A DNA stretch of 64,000 nt from Iris pallida (lineage: Eukaryota; Streptophyta; Magnoliopsida; Asparagales; Iridaceae): the NCBI GenBank assembly GCA_029216955.1, contig JANAVB010006998.1, positions 2,440,192 to 2,504,191 of the forward strand, in the 5' to 3' direction. The position numbers and the translations under genes were made by a program. The notes below the pieces were generated by a model, which was not told the DNA's origin, did no database searches, and saw nothing but the letters and a program-made list of their open reading frames with translations. Positions 1-11,191 of the stretch are shown here, piece after piece. Position 1 is the stretch's first letter. Every line of letters starts with the position of its first letter.

Positions 1-339
1 CCCCTTAGAAATTGATGTCTATACAAGTACAGGGAACAAGGAAGGAAGTGTACCAATATACCCAAAAATCTAAGAACAACATCTCATGTCATGATCCAAC
101 GTATACTAGTCCGTGTACTATCGTGACTGGGAATCAAGTAAGACACTACGACTGAATCAGATATAGCAGATATCACGACAATAAAAACTATCAGTAAATG
201 TACTCGTCTGCTGTCCTGAGCTGTAGGGTATATCAATGCTCAGAGTGGTAATCATAGACCTAAAGATGAGATATTTGTATGTTAATTTAGGTTTAACAAT
301 GTTATAAATGAGTTATAATGAATAATATGAAATCTAGGT

Positions 340-675
340 CAAACTAGGTCTCACTGAGTCACACTAAGTCCTGTCAAGTCAATCTAGGTCAAATTAAGTT
401 ATATCAAGTCAATCTAAGTCAGACTAAGTCAACTCTAGGTCATACCAGTCGAAGCAAGTCAAAACAAGTCGAAGCAAGTCAAACGGGGTCAAGAGATGGC
501 CTACAGTTGACTTTTAGTCAACTGGTCAACCCTGGTCAACTCTGGTCAACTCTAGGTCAAACTGGTCAAATGTTGACCAACAGTTGACTTCTAGTCAACT
601 GGTCAACTCTAGTTTGGATTTTGTCAAATTTAGACAAAGGGTTGACTCATTGTTGACTTTTGGATAAAAAGTAAA
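340..675. repeat. GTCAA/TTGAC-rich degenerate repeat tract (W-box cores) in E1 3' LTR
   Basis: Short units such as CTGGTCAACTCTGGTCAACT and CTAGGTCAAACT repeat irregularly. Between about 485 and 670 I count about fifteen TTGAC or GTCAA cores. TTGAC followed by C or T is the binding core of WRKY factors, so the tract could be an enhancer; that role is inference. The same tract is in the other E1 LTR. Confidence 0.75.
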
Positions 676-1214
676 CGCTGGATCAACCGAGCCAAAATCG
701 GTCCAAATATGACATTTGTAGGGTGTACCTAACAAGTCACCTAAATTTTAAGTCAATCCGAATACCCATATCCCGTATTTTGAATTTACCCGATTACCCT
801 TAAATACGCATACCCTTAAACCACTCTAACATTGTAGCCAAGTGGCTTTCCCTTAGGAATTCTTCTCCCGGCTTCCTAGAGTAGTAGGATACTAGTCTAT
901 ACAATCATTACCTACCAAGTTCTCTAGGTAGAGTTGTCACGACCCGCTACCCAAATTGTTGGGCCGGGCCGAGCCATGTCCAGCCTACGCTTGTTAAAGC
1001 GTAGTAAGCTGTTCTAAGAATAGACAATAAAGGATCTAAGCTGCTAACAGTTCTAAAATCACATTTAAAGGTTCATCACAACACAGCATCTATAAGTGAA
1101 GGTAAACAAGTACAGACTTAATAATACACTTCCAAAGTATCTAACTGGAGACAAAGTCCAGTATCCAAATATAAGTACAGACAAAGTCTAAGTCTCAAAA
1201 CACAAGAAAGATAA

Positions 1215-1331
1215 CTAAGCAAGGTTCCCCGCTGGGGCCTCTTCTGGAGCTAAGGCCAGGTCCTCAAAAGCAGTGCCATAATATGAATCACATAGCATTT
1301 CCTCCTCAGAAAGTAAACCTACAACGTTATC
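1215..1331 (-). other. Short acidic reading-frame tail in S1 LTR
   Basis: Minus-strand frame of 38 codons ending in TAG at 1215-1217. It contains an acidic run (LSEEEM), then CDSYYG, then EDLALAPEEAP. An in-frame TGA lies just upstream inside CCTGACAG, so if translated the frame would need to be entered at an internal ATG or through splicing at that CAG. Similar acidic frames with an S/T-Y-Y/N core lie at the matching place in S2, S3 and the E1 LTR. Whether it is translated is unknown. Confidence 0.4.
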
Positions 1332-3395
1332 CTGTCAGGACGGGAGCAAGTACAACCTCTACAACTAAAGTACTGAATATATAATGGAAGAGATGTACAA
1401 CAAGAAACATGGTGTGATAAGTCTATAAAATAGGAAATACTGGAAAACATGGCCTCATGGTACAACTGGGATCACAGTATCATAGTAACATAGGGAACAT
1501 GGCATATCTAGAATCATGGTAGGACTGGAATCACGTAAAATACATTTGTCAAGGTGACACATGTATATCTAATGTTTAAAACTGGAGCAAGTACGTGATC
1601 GGTCAGTAGGTGATGGTGCTGTGGCACCGGTAAGAACCATATGTACTTCCGTACATGCCTAAATGTACACACGTACAAGTGTCTCGGGATATTGGCCTCT
1701 GGCAAGGTCTACATGCATAATGTCGGCCTTACACGGCTCAAGGTCGTAGCGTGGGGGCATGATCACGTACTCAACTATCAGTTTTCCCATAACCCATATT
1801 CTAACATGTGAGAGATACGAGAACAGTAAAAATATGTGGAAGATACTGGGAGCAGTATAACCATGGAAGGTACTGGGAGCAGTATGAAACATGTGAATAC
1901 TCCGAGTAGTATAAAGCATAGTGAAACATGTACTGAGAACCAGTAAGAAGCATGTGAAGATATAAGAACTGTCCTAAGCATGGCAGGTACTGAAAGTAAT
2001 ACAACATGTGAAGATTTAACTTGCTACCTCAAGGATCAGTATTTTAACAGGATTAATACATTTTCTAGCATTAAAAGACAGTAAATGAGTTTGTAGATGT
2101 ACTTGCCTGGGATCCTGCTGTCAATATGAATCAAGGCTCGGAGTGAAGCCACAGTCCTAAAGATGAGATAATACAATAGCTAATCAGGGTGAAAAGACAT
2201 ACTATAATGTCTAGGTCAACTAGGGCAAACTAAGACAAACTGGGTCAGAGGTTGACTTATAGTTGACTTTGGTCAACTGGTCAACTCCGGTCAATTCTAA
2301 GTCCAATGTGGGACGACACTATATCCAAACTAACTTTCTAGGGTCTTTACACTAGTGTAGAGGGTGGTCCAATACTACAATAACTCAAAACAACACAAAA
2401 TATTACAAGTCGTAACTATTCAATAAATAAATCAAACTGTACATTGTGTTCCAATAATTTTTGAGATAGACAAAAAGCTCAATTTTTCATGAAATAAAGT
2501 ACCAAAATGATCTTTGTTAATTATAGAAATTTATACTAATTTTTTTGGAATTTATAAACCTTCATAAATATTTATTAAAAATCAACAAACATTTGTATCC
2601 TGAAAATGAGCTCTATTTTCCTATTTTTATAAAATACCAAAAGTACTTATTAAATGCTAAAAAAATTATAATAAATTAGCTAAATTTACATAGTATTTAA
2701 ATATAATTTTTCCCAGATTTTTACAGCACTTAAAACATATATAAAAATTCAAAAATAGCCTACCGGATCATCCGGCGGATTTCCGACGAATTTTTCGAAG
2801 TGTCACAGCAAGTTTTGTGGTGCAAGTTCGGATTTTCCGACGGATTTTCGCGGATTTCTGACGGATTTTCCGAACCGTCACAGAAAGTTAATTTTTGAAC
2901 TCAAAACTTGTTTCGGCCATAAAATCTTCGTTTTAAATCGAAATTCGGACTTTCAAAAGTCAAAATTGAATAGAATTGAATTTCCTACAACATGGAAGTA
3001 TTAATTTTCACAAATCAAAATATTTGATAGATCAAAACCTCAAAATACTCGAAAATCATATCTAAAAACTCAGATCTACGTAATACTGTCGATCAAAACA
3101 AAAAGTGCTATATACTAAACATGTTAACAATTTAAAGAAGCATATTATAGGCCAATAAAACTTTATTTTCTATGGAATACAAAAATAAAGTATGGTCATG
3201 CCACTTTTGAGCAAGATGCACTTGCCTAGGTTAAGCTCCAAGCCTAATCTTCTACTCCTCCACCAAGAGGGGTACGAAACTACACTCTAGACCTTAAGGC
3301 CAAGCTCCTGGCAAGCTCCAAGGGAAGAGAAAGGAAGAAGAAATAAAAAGAGAGTGAAGAGAATGAAAAGAGAGAGGAGAGAGAAAGTGAAAGGG

Positions 3396-3403
3396 TATAT
3401 ATA
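3396..3403 (-). promoter_or_regulatory. TATA-like element of S1 LTR
   Basis: TATATATA in the sense context TCTATATATACCC, followed in sense by a CT-rich stretch typical of plant transcript leaders. Placement about 430 bp from the sense start of the LTR fits a U3 promoter. Confidence 0.5.
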
Positions 3404-4542
3404 GAAGGGGAAATTAATCTTAGCCGTCGGATCGTGATCCATGTCAAAATCTAACTCAATTATGGCCATTCAAACAAAACCAAATATCCATTGGGTAATA
3501 TGGTGCATCTACACTATTCACGAAAATATCTAAATACTATTCATCAAAATATCGAAAATACTATTCATGAAAATATCCGAAACACTATTCACAAAAATAT
3601 TAAAAACCGAAAATATCTAAAGTATAGAAAACATGTCCGGGCGGTATGCCGTCGGTATACACCGGTACACCGGCGGTATGCTGGCCAAGGAAAAATCTAT
3701 AAGTTAGGAAAAATTTTAAAGCCTTACAAAAATCAAGAAAATACGAAATACACTATAAAATACGTATCCGTATATAAATACTATTGAAAATTATAAAAAA
3801 AAGTATTTTTTGAAATCTAGGGGCTTACAAGAGTGGACATCCAGTCCATCTTACGGTCCATATTACCCGTTTACCCATTATTTTGAGTATCTCAAAATAC
3901 TCAATGGTATTGTGCGATACCATCCTCCAAATCCCACACGAAGCCCCGACATCAACCTAGGAGCCTACCCGCAAACTCTATTTTAAACTAACTAAGTCCC
4001 CTCCAAGTTTGGACGCGTTCTGACTCACGGAACTCAAAATCACCCTCTCACTAAATCTAATTCAACCATTTACTCACTCACTCAATCTCACTTTTCACTC
4101 CCACTTAGGACTAGTTTTAGGGGCTATTTTAGTGGGTTTTGTAGGTGTATATGTAGCTATATATAGGGGGATATATATGTATATATATAGGTATACATAT
4201 AGGTGTATATGTGGGTTGATTTAGGGGCTAAAGGGGGGGGTGAAATAGCAGCTACTGCTGATGTTATTGTTGTTGTTCCTGCTGCTACTGCTGCTGCAAA
4301 TGCAGCTACTGCTGCTGCTATGTTGGGGGGGGGGGGGGGCAGCAGCTCCTTGGCCCCCCTAGCTGCTGCTGCTATTGCACTTCTTCTTCCCCTCTTCTTC
4401 CCTCTCTTTCCCTTCTATTCTCCTCTCCAATTCTCTTCTATTCTGATCTCTAAATCTCTCTAATATATAAATAAACACACACATACAAATCTCTCATTCA
4501 TCCCCCTCTCTCTATATATAAATACACACACAAGTATTATAT

Positions 4543-4667
<125 letters not shown>

Positions 4668-4917
4668 AAATTTGAATATTACACCACATATTCACTAATA
4701 CAAAATGAAGTTTAAGTGCCTAACCCACTTAGATACAAATCTAATTATTCTAGAAGTGTCCAAATTTGGGAGAAAACTCAAGGACACAACCACAAATCAC
4801 AACTTCTCCTAGGACACACCAAACGGACTCAAACTTAACACGAATAGGGACACAAACACGGGGATCAATCCTACGGGGTCCAATCTAGTTATTATGATGA
4901 AAAGAAAGAATTAGAGA

Positions 4918-4932
4918 ATAGGTTATACCTAT
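4918..4932. repeat. Inverted repeat ATAGGT-n3-ACCTAT in E1 3' LTR
   Basis: Perfect 6-bp arms around a 3-bp spacer, repeated in the other E1 LTR near 32321. In element sense it overlaps a donor-like AG|GTATAA. It lies in the LTR at a place comparable to the GGCAAG/CTTGCC palindromes of E2a, E2b, E5 and E6. Confidence 0.5.
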
Positions 4933-5582
4933 CGGGAGATGGATTTCCAATGGAAAATTCCTCCGACACGGCTCCGACACAATGAATTGTTTAGGACACA
5001 CCCTTCCACTTCTTGCTCCCAAAAGCTTGGAGAATCACTACTTGGGATAGAGGAACAGTTCGATGGAAGAAAAATGGGAAGAAGAGATTTATTTTGAGAT
5101 CAAATCTAAGGATTTCTATTCTTTCCTTTTGAAAGAAACTTGGAGAAGAAGAAGAAGAAATTTTGAAGTGGGAAGAATATGGAAAGAAGGGGGTGGTGGC
5201 CGGCCCTATATGGAAGGGTTGGGGCTTCTTGCTAATTATAAGTTTGCCCCTTCCTTTACTTACATGCTAAGTTAGCTTCCTAATTTGGTTTTGGGGGTTA
5301 GTTAAAACTAAATAAAAATCATAATTAAGCCTAAATACTCATGGGGGACTAGTCCAAACTTCTAGACCTAAATGTTAAGTTTGGTGGACCATGGCTAATT
5401 AATGTGTTAAACACAACTCAAGTCGAAATTCCCCGGAGTCCCGAATTAAGTCGGAATGCGATGAAATTCGAACCTGACTCCTATAATCATTAAATATTAA
5501 CATTCATGAAATAAAATTTCCAAAAATATTCTAAAATAGAAAATTACCATTTTACCCCTATCTTGGAAAAGTGAGGGTGACA

Positions 5583-5625
5583 AGTCTATCCACCTTAAAA
5601 AAATTTCGTCCTCGAAATTGAAGAC
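5583..5625 (-). promoter_or_regulatory. PPT region of E1
   Basis: On the minus strand this holds AATTTCGAGGACGAAATT followed by AAGGTGGATAGACT directly before the LTR start. CGAGGACGAAATTT followed by AAGNTGGG is the well-known motif next to the 3' LTR of plant Tekay elements, so the purine-rich part is taken as the plus-strand primer. Confidence 0.75.
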
Positions 5626-5675
5626 AACAAACACAGAAAATCATTAACAGAAAAACAAAGAAATGGATTTATACC

Positions 5676-6098
5676 TCAGGACACAAAAAGATAAGGGAAA
5701 CGCTCCCGCATGTTGTCCTCCCTCTCCTAGGTAGACTCACCTGGAGAGTGATGTCTCCATGCAACCCGAACCAAGGGTATGACCTGGTTCCGGAGCACCT
5801 TCTCCCTACGATCCAAAATCTCCACCGGCTGTTCCGGATAGCTGAGAGTAGGTCCTACCTGTATCGCTGAATGGTCAAATACATGGCTAGGATCTGCCAC
5901 GTACCGCCTCAGCTGAGATACATGAAATACGTTGTGCACTCCCTCAAGCCCAGTCGACAAGTCCAGTCGGTAGGCTACTGCACCGATCCTCTCTATGATG
6001 GTGAAAGGTCCGATGTAGCACGAACTGAGCTTTCCACCGCCGCCAAAGAGAATCGTGCCACGTGTCGGGAATATCCTCAAAAACACTATGTCATCAGC
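5676..6098 (-). pseudogene. E1 pol C-terminus: GPY/F module and chromodomain
   Basis: Minus-strand frame starting after the candidate intron. It carries the GPY/F-like block KLSSCYIGPFTIIERIG, then VHNVFHVSQLRRYV, then a chromodomain-like ILDRREKVLRNQVIPLVRV with an HHSPGEST tail. The chromodomain is thought to steer chromoviral integration to marked chromatin. The expected Trp after GEST is a TAG at 5727-5729; the frame then continues to RERFPYLF and a TGA at 5676-5678. The ending (ERED plus a PxLF tail) is typical of Tekay. Broken by the TAG and dependent on splicing at 6099-6171 to join the integrase core. Confidence 0.85.
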
Positions 6099-6171
6099 CT
6101 AGACATAAGACAAAACTCAGCACATATCTAACAAATAATTACAAACAACACGACAAGAAACTGAAACTAAC
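6099..6171 (-). other. Candidate 73-nt spliceosomal intron in E1 pol
   Basis: On the minus strand the integrase frame reads RRPLEFE up to 6172. It is followed by GTTAGTTTCAG at the left end and TATGTCTAG at the right end of a T-rich 73-nt segment; then coding resumes at 6098 with ADDIVFLR. Family members, including E3 here (QFLVGDHVFLK), have no gap at this place. The insert length is not a multiple of three, so unspliced RNA hits a stop, whereas exact removal restores the family alignment in phase 0. This is inferred from sequence only. Confidence 0.6.
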
Positions 6172-7309
6172 CTCGAACTCTAACGGTCTCCGGTGACTAT
6201 CGGCCCAATGTCGATGCCTATCCTGAGCCACCCGAAGTCTGTCTCTAATCAATCTGACCTTCTCGGTCGCATCCACAACCATCTCTGGCCCAAGAAGCGC
6301 CCTCTCGCCGACATCGTTCCAAGACAAAGGAGTACGGCATCTCCGTCCATATAGAGCCTCAAATGGCGATATCTCTATACTGGCCTGGTAGCTGTTGTTG
6401 TAAGCAAACTCTACCAGGTGAAGATGGTCCTCCCAAGAACCCCCGAGATCAAGCACACATGTGCGAAGCATATCCTCCAAAGTCTGGATGGTCCTCTCCG
6501 ACTGCCCGTCTGTCTATGGATGATAAGCGGTACTAACTTGAGCGAGGTGCCCAAGCTAGCCTGCAAACTCCTCCATAAGTGGGAAGTGAATCGGCTATCC
6601 CGGTTTGAAACTATGCTCACCGGAACCCCATACAATCTCACGATCTGACGAACGTACAGCTCTGCCAGCCTCTCCGTAGACAAACCCACTTTGAAAGGCA
6701 AAAAGTGGGCCGATTTGGTCAATCTATCAACGATGACCCAAATCGCGTCTTTCCCTCCTGGCGATTATGGAAGTCCAGATATAAAGTCCATGGTGATGTG
6801 CTCCCACTTTCACTCGGGAATGGGTAGCGGCTGTAGCAATCCACCTGGTCTCTGTCTCTCTCGGCCTTCACCTGCTGACACACAAGGCAACGAGATACAA
6901 ACTGAGCTACCTCGCGCTTCATGCCATACCACAACACGTGCTCTCTCAGGTCCCTATACATCTTGTTGGCTCCAGGATGCATAGAATACTAAGAGCGATG
7001 CGCCTCCTGAAGAACCTCCTTCCGAAGCTCTCCACGCGGAATGCACAGCCTAGTACCATGCCACAACGACCCATCTTCGGCTACAGAAAAACCGTCGAGC
7101 AAACTCGTCCGCACCCACTCCCTGATGCTCCTTAGGGCAACATCATCATACTGCGCTGACCTAACTCTATCCATCAGCCCAGACTGAATCTGTAAACCCC
7201 ATATCTGGATCTCCACGCCCGAAATGATGACCTCGATACCCAAACTATCCAGGTCGGCCAAAAGATGACGACCTGTCGTCAAGAACATAGCTACTGGATA
7301 CCTGCTCAA
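6172..7309 (-). pseudogene. E1 integrase (broken)
   Basis: Split over several frames. The N-terminal HHCC zinc finger is visible: EAHRS, SMHPG and SRCLVCQQVK retain both His and both Cys, with a stop between the two His. The core shows TMDFISGLP and VIVDRLTKSAHF in one frame, then VSNRDSRFTS, where the second catalytic Asp of the usual SDRD is Asn. After that comes YHP-stop-TDGQSE, which keeps the Glu region but has a nonsense codon. The C-terminal part of the core ([23 protein letters not shown]) is intact at 6139-6480. It would insert the cDNA if functional; the D-to-N change and the stops rule that out. Confidence 0.88.
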
Positions 7310-7760
7310 GGCATCTGTAACTACGTTGGCCTTCCCCGGATAGTACTACAGTGATATATCGAAGTCCTTCATCAGCTCTAACCACCGCCTCTGCCACATG
7401 TTCAGCTCCTTCTGAGTGAACACGTACTTCAAGCTATTGTGATCTGTGAAGATCTTAACTCGCTCTCCATACAGGTAATGCTTCCATAACTTTAAAGCAA
7501 AAATAACTGCGGACAACTCCAGATCATGAGTAGGATAGTTCTTCTCATGAGGACGTAACTGCCTGGATGTATAGGCAATCACCTTCCCGTGTTGCTGAAG
7601 AACACAACCCAAGCCCTTCCCTGAAGCATCGCTGTAGATCGAGAACCCACCTGACCCAGATGGCAAAGTCAAGATCGGAGCTGAAGTCAACCTTCTCTTC
7701 AGCTCATCGAATGCAGCCTGACACTCAACAGTCCAAACGAACTCCACGTACTTCCTGGTG
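7310..7760 (-). pseudogene. E1 RNase H domain
   Basis: Minus-strand frame with [63 protein letters not shown] and [12 protein letters not shown]. The acidic residues expected at the active site (SDAS, DLEL, TDHN) are all present, so this is the best-kept part of E1 pol. A stop follows DISL (7343-7345) before the connection YYPGKANVVTDALSR. It degrades the RNA of the RNA-DNA hybrid in reverse transcription. Confidence 0.9.
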
Positions 7761-8521
7761 AGTCTAGTCATCGGCTCTACAATCCGCAAGAAGTCCGGGA
7801 TGAACTTCCAGTAATAGCCAGCCAAACTCAGAAAGCTCTGAACCTCGGCAACTGAACTGGGCGTAGACTAAGACTTGACTGCTGAAATCTTCCTCTGGTC
7901 CACTGAGATCCCGTGCTCGGTCACAACATGACCTAAGAATTCGACCTGGTCCAAGAAGAACTCGCACTTCGAAAGCTTCCCGTAGAGTTGTTCCCTCCTC
8001 AGAGTCTCTAACACAACTCTCAAGTGCTACTCATGCTCCTCCTGCGTCTTCGAATAGATCAAGATATCGTCTATGAAGACCACCAAGAACTTGTCAAGGT
8101 ACTGATAGAATACCTTGTTCATCAAGTTCATGAACACCGCGGGAGCATTGGTCAACCCAAATGGCATCACTGTAAACTCGTACTGGCCGTACCGAATCCG
8201 AAATATCGTCTTGGGAATGTCATCCTGCCTCACCTTTAGCTGATGATACCCGAACCTCAAGTCTATCTTCGAAAATACTTTTGTCCTACTCAGCTGATCG
8301 AACAAGTCGTCGATCCTCGGCAAAGGGTATCTATTCTTGATAGTGAGGTTGTTGAGCGCCCGGTAATCAATGCACATGTGGGACGTACCGTCCTTCTTTG
8401 GCACAAATAGGACTGGCGCTCCCCAGGACGAAGAACTGGATCTGATAAACCCCTTGTCCTGTAGCTCATCGACTTGCTTCTTCAGTTCTATCAACTCGCT
8501 GTTGTTGACCCTATAGACGTG
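7761..8521 (-). pseudogene. E1 reverse transcriptase
   Basis: Minus-strand frames show [82 protein letters not shown] and [12 protein letters not shown]. The FIDD catalytic pair and the first Asp (KIDL) are intact. Breaks: a stop just upstream (before HVYRVNN), a TAG after EEHE at 8024-8026, and another stop in the thumb near 7868. The order PR-RT-RNH-IN is that of Ty3/gypsy. Confidence 0.92.
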
Positions 8522-9106
8522 CTATGAAATGGGCTCGGTGCCCGGCACCAAGTCTATAGAGAACTCAATGTCCCTGTCTAGCGGCATCTCCGGCAACTTC
8601 TCGAGAAAGACATTCGAGAACTCAGCTATCAACGGATATGGCAAATCCTGCCCCACAAACAAAGCTCCACAGAATTCAGCCTCCGGCTCCGCTGCTCCTC
8701 GAGCAAACTCGATCTCTGGCTCTCCCGGCGGCCTAAAAAGAACTCTGCCTCCTCTACAATCAATACTAGCATGGTGCATGCTCAACCAATCCATACTGAG
8801 TACCATATCGTACCTCGGTAGGGGCATTATGAGCAGACACGCACTCAAATTCCGGCCTCTCAGGGTGACTCTCCGTCCCTTGTAAATATTATAAACCAGG
8901 ATAATGCCTCCTCCGGTCATAATCTTGCAAGTCCTACCCATATATTCAGCAATAATGTTGTGTCTCAGAGCAAAGAAAATAGACATAAAACTATGAGTGG
9001 CACCAAAATCAAACAAGGCGAAAGCAGGGAAAGAATCAAGGAGAACATGACCTGCTACAACATCTCCCACTGGCTCTACCTCCTCCTCTGCTGCTAAGGC
9101 GAACAC
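8522..9106 (-). pseudogene. E1 aspartic protease
   Basis: The frame carries ALFDFGATHSFMS where gypsy proteases have DSGATHSF; the middle active-site residue is Phe instead of Ser or Thr. The second hallmark is MPLPRYDMVLSMDWL, then a linker EIEFSIDLVPGTEPIS leading to RT. A TAG just before the frame separates it from gag. It would cleave the Gag-Pol polyprotein. The Phe change likely inactivates it, and it is not in frame with RT because of a stop at 8522-8524. Confidence 0.88.
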
Positions 9107-9129
9107 CCTACCTGTAGGTGCTCCCTTCT

Positions 9130-10458
9130 AGTGCTGCACAAAGTACTGCTACTGGGTCTGAAGTGGTGGACCTCTCTGCTGAACTGCTGGTCCTCTAGCC
9201 GGCTGTACTCTGTCCTGGCCTCCTCGGACTCCGCGAAAGCGGCAATTCCTCAGCTGTTGATCGGGCGCCCCACAGTATAGACAGACGCCCAACCTCTTCC
9301 TGCAATCCTCCCTGGTGTGCCCCGGCTTTCCGCAGAAGCCGTACAAAGTAGCCAGTCTCTGGCCCTGTACCTGGTGTTGCTGGGCACGCGCTGGTGCCTG
9401 CTGAATCTGTAACAGAGGATGCTGCTGAAATGGCCTCTGCTGATGCTAGAAGTGGGGGCTTGGCCGGTCCCGCACTGGAACTCGCCCCCATGGTATATCC
9501 TCTCCTTTTTAGCTTGAGGCCGAAGTCCTCCTTTGTAATCTGTGCGTCCATCAATATCTGATCGAACGTCGCATCACGACGACCCGAGGTGCTGGTGTGC
9601 ACTGCATGAATAAGTCTCCTACGGAACTTACGAGCCTTCTGCCCCTCATCCTGGATCATATCGGGAGCAAACCTGCTAAGACGGAAGAACTCTGCTGCAT
9701 ACTCGTCCACCGACGAGTTTTCCTGCACTAGACCCACGAACTGGCCCTCCAATGCTGTAAGAGCCACGTCCGGGAAGAACTTCTCCTTGAAGAGCCTCCG
9801 AAAGTTCTTCCATGTCTGCCCTCTCACCGACGTATGAGGATCCGTGCGGTACCATGTCAGCATGATATCAAAGAATCGGTTGGCTGCGGCTGAAACCCAA
9901 AGTCCTCTAGAAAGCTCTCCAGCTCTATGCTCCGCTGCACATCCTCTAGCCAATCGTCAGCATAAAGGATGCCCTCCGTGCCCGTGAAGTCCCTGGAGCT
10001 CATCTTCCTAAAGTCTAATACTGTCCCTGGCCTGGACTGTTGCTGGTACGACTGCTGGCCAGTAGGGCCCTGCACCGTACCCGGTGCCACTCTCTACACG
10101 AATGCCAGTGCAAGCTGATGCGAGTTCTCCATGCTCTGCCTCAGCATCTCAATCTGACGGTGTGACTCCTCTGTCTGGCACTATGATGCCTCTGTCTGGG
10201 CTCGTTGTGTCTCCATCATCTGCTGAAGGAGAAGGAACATATGGTGTGTATCCGTCGGTATCGGAGGTGGTGGCGGCAGTATCTCTGGAACGACGACGGA
10301 AACTCTTTGGGGTAGAGGTGGTAGACCTCCCTGTGCAACTACCAGGGCCTCCAGGATAGTGGAATACTGGAGGCAGTCTCGTGAACCTCCTCCTCAGCCT
10401 GGTCAGATCTCTCGGGCAAGCTACTCGATCCAGTAGCCTGCGAGTGCGTCTTCGTCAT
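9130..10458 (-). pseudogene. E1 gag (frameshifted)
   Basis: A likely start is the ATG at 10456-10458 (MTKTHSQATGSSS), followed by frameshifts. Recognisable parts in order: a Gln/Glu-rich, coiled-coil-like stretch (QQMMETQRAQTEA, then QIEMLRQSMEN) near 10120-10230; DFRKMSSRDFTGTEG and DDWLEDVQRSIEL near 9930-10010; the retrotrans_gag core with TWKNFRRLFKEKFFPD and FFRLSRFAPDMI near 9600-9830; and two CCHC knuckles near 9230-9346. In the knuckles the first Cys of knuckle 1 is Tyr (YGFCGKPGHTREDC) and the His of knuckle 2 is Gln (CLYCGAPDQQLRNC). Gag forms the virus-like particle; this copy cannot make an intact one. Confidence 0.88.
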
Positions 10459-10636
10459 CCTGGAGACGAATTGAAACAAAGAGATCAATATGGCACACGA
10501 GAAGATATTATCAAAGAAGGACAGTTAATTTAATACAAGGAGAGTAATCATGATAATCAAAAGATCGAAAATTTTTTCCTAGGTGTGATTGAGAAACTCC
10601 AATCATATCCTAGGTCCTACGTCCTAATTGCAGGCT

Positions 10637-10686
10637 CGTAATTAGTACTCTAAGTCGAGCACCATTACGAGATCGCACTAATTACG
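10637..10686 (-). other. Stem-loop in E1 leader
   Basis: CGTAATTAGT at 10637-10646 and ACTAATTACG at 10677-10686 are perfect 10-bp inverted arms around a 30-nt loop, between the PBS-position motif and gag. Such leader hairpins can act in packaging or dimerisation; function here is inference. Confidence 0.5.
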
Positions 10687-10691
10687 ACACA

Positions 10692-10717
10692 GGCCTACAT
10701 AGGCCACCACAAAAATG
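10692..10717 (-). promoter_or_regulatory. PBS-position motif of E1
   Basis: Directly inside the 5' LTR, the sense strand reads TTTTTGTGGTGGCCTATG then TAGGCC. The same motif, as TGGTGGCCCATGCAGGTC, follows the 5' LTRs of E2a, E2b, E4, E5 and E6. It is in PBS position but does not match the usual iMet PBS (TGGTATCAGAGC), nor any tRNA 3' end I recognise. Confidence 0.6.
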
Positions 10718-11080
10718 TGTCACGACCCGCACCCTTATGAGGGGTCCGAACACGTGGGTATGTCCAGCCTACGCCGCAGTATCGGCGGTAGAACGCTGTA
10801 TATAACGTCTGTAAATATTACGACTAACAATATAAAGGTACTAGTACAGTATATACTCTCTGAATGGAGGTGACATAGCAATACAGTCTCAATCACATGA
10901 TAAAACTAAGGTAGATAGCACAGAAGGAAAATATATGATAGATGAAATAGAAAATAAGTCCAGTGTCTGACACAAGCCCAGATATATACATAACATCACA
11001 GGGTCTCAAAACATAATATAGTAAGCTACAGTCTGATAATGCTAGCTGGATCGCAGTCCAGGCAACCCAACTAAGCTACA

Positions 11081-11191
11081 CTACTCTGGGAGTACAAAAT
11101 CTAATGGCTCTACTATCAGGCCACGGTCCTGGACTACTCCATCTAGCTCGAGCCTATTATAGGTCGAGCAGTCCGACTCAGAATCATCTGT
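11081..11191 (-). other. Short acidic reading-frame tail in E1 5' LTR
   Basis: Minus-strand frame TDDSESDCSTYNRLELDGVV continuing to a TAG at 11081-11083. It shares the acidic run, the following Cys/Ser-Thr-Tyr and the position with the frames in S1, S2 and S3. It lies about 360 bp from the LTR end. Confidence 0.35.

Larger units (their letters stand above)
935..3829 (-). mobile_element. S1: solo LTR, TSD AGAGT
   Basis: Begins TGTCACGACCCG and ends GGGGCTTACA, with the target duplication AGAGT at 930-934 and 3830-3834. The empty site is visible in the E1 5' LTR near 12770, where the flanks read continuously. No second LTR, PBS, PPT or coding sequence is found in the 2895 bp, so it is read as a solo LTR left by LTR-LTR recombination. 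The LTR start and sense orientation (minus) resemble S3. It holds a TATA-like site, an inverted repeat at 3211-3226 and a short acidic frame at 1215-1331. Confidence 0.88.

Noticed and set aside
5063..5275. 70-codon frame with MEEKWEEEIYFEIKS (also 32470-32673)
   Set aside because: Antisense within E1 LTRs; the second copy has diverged by frame-altering indels at its end.
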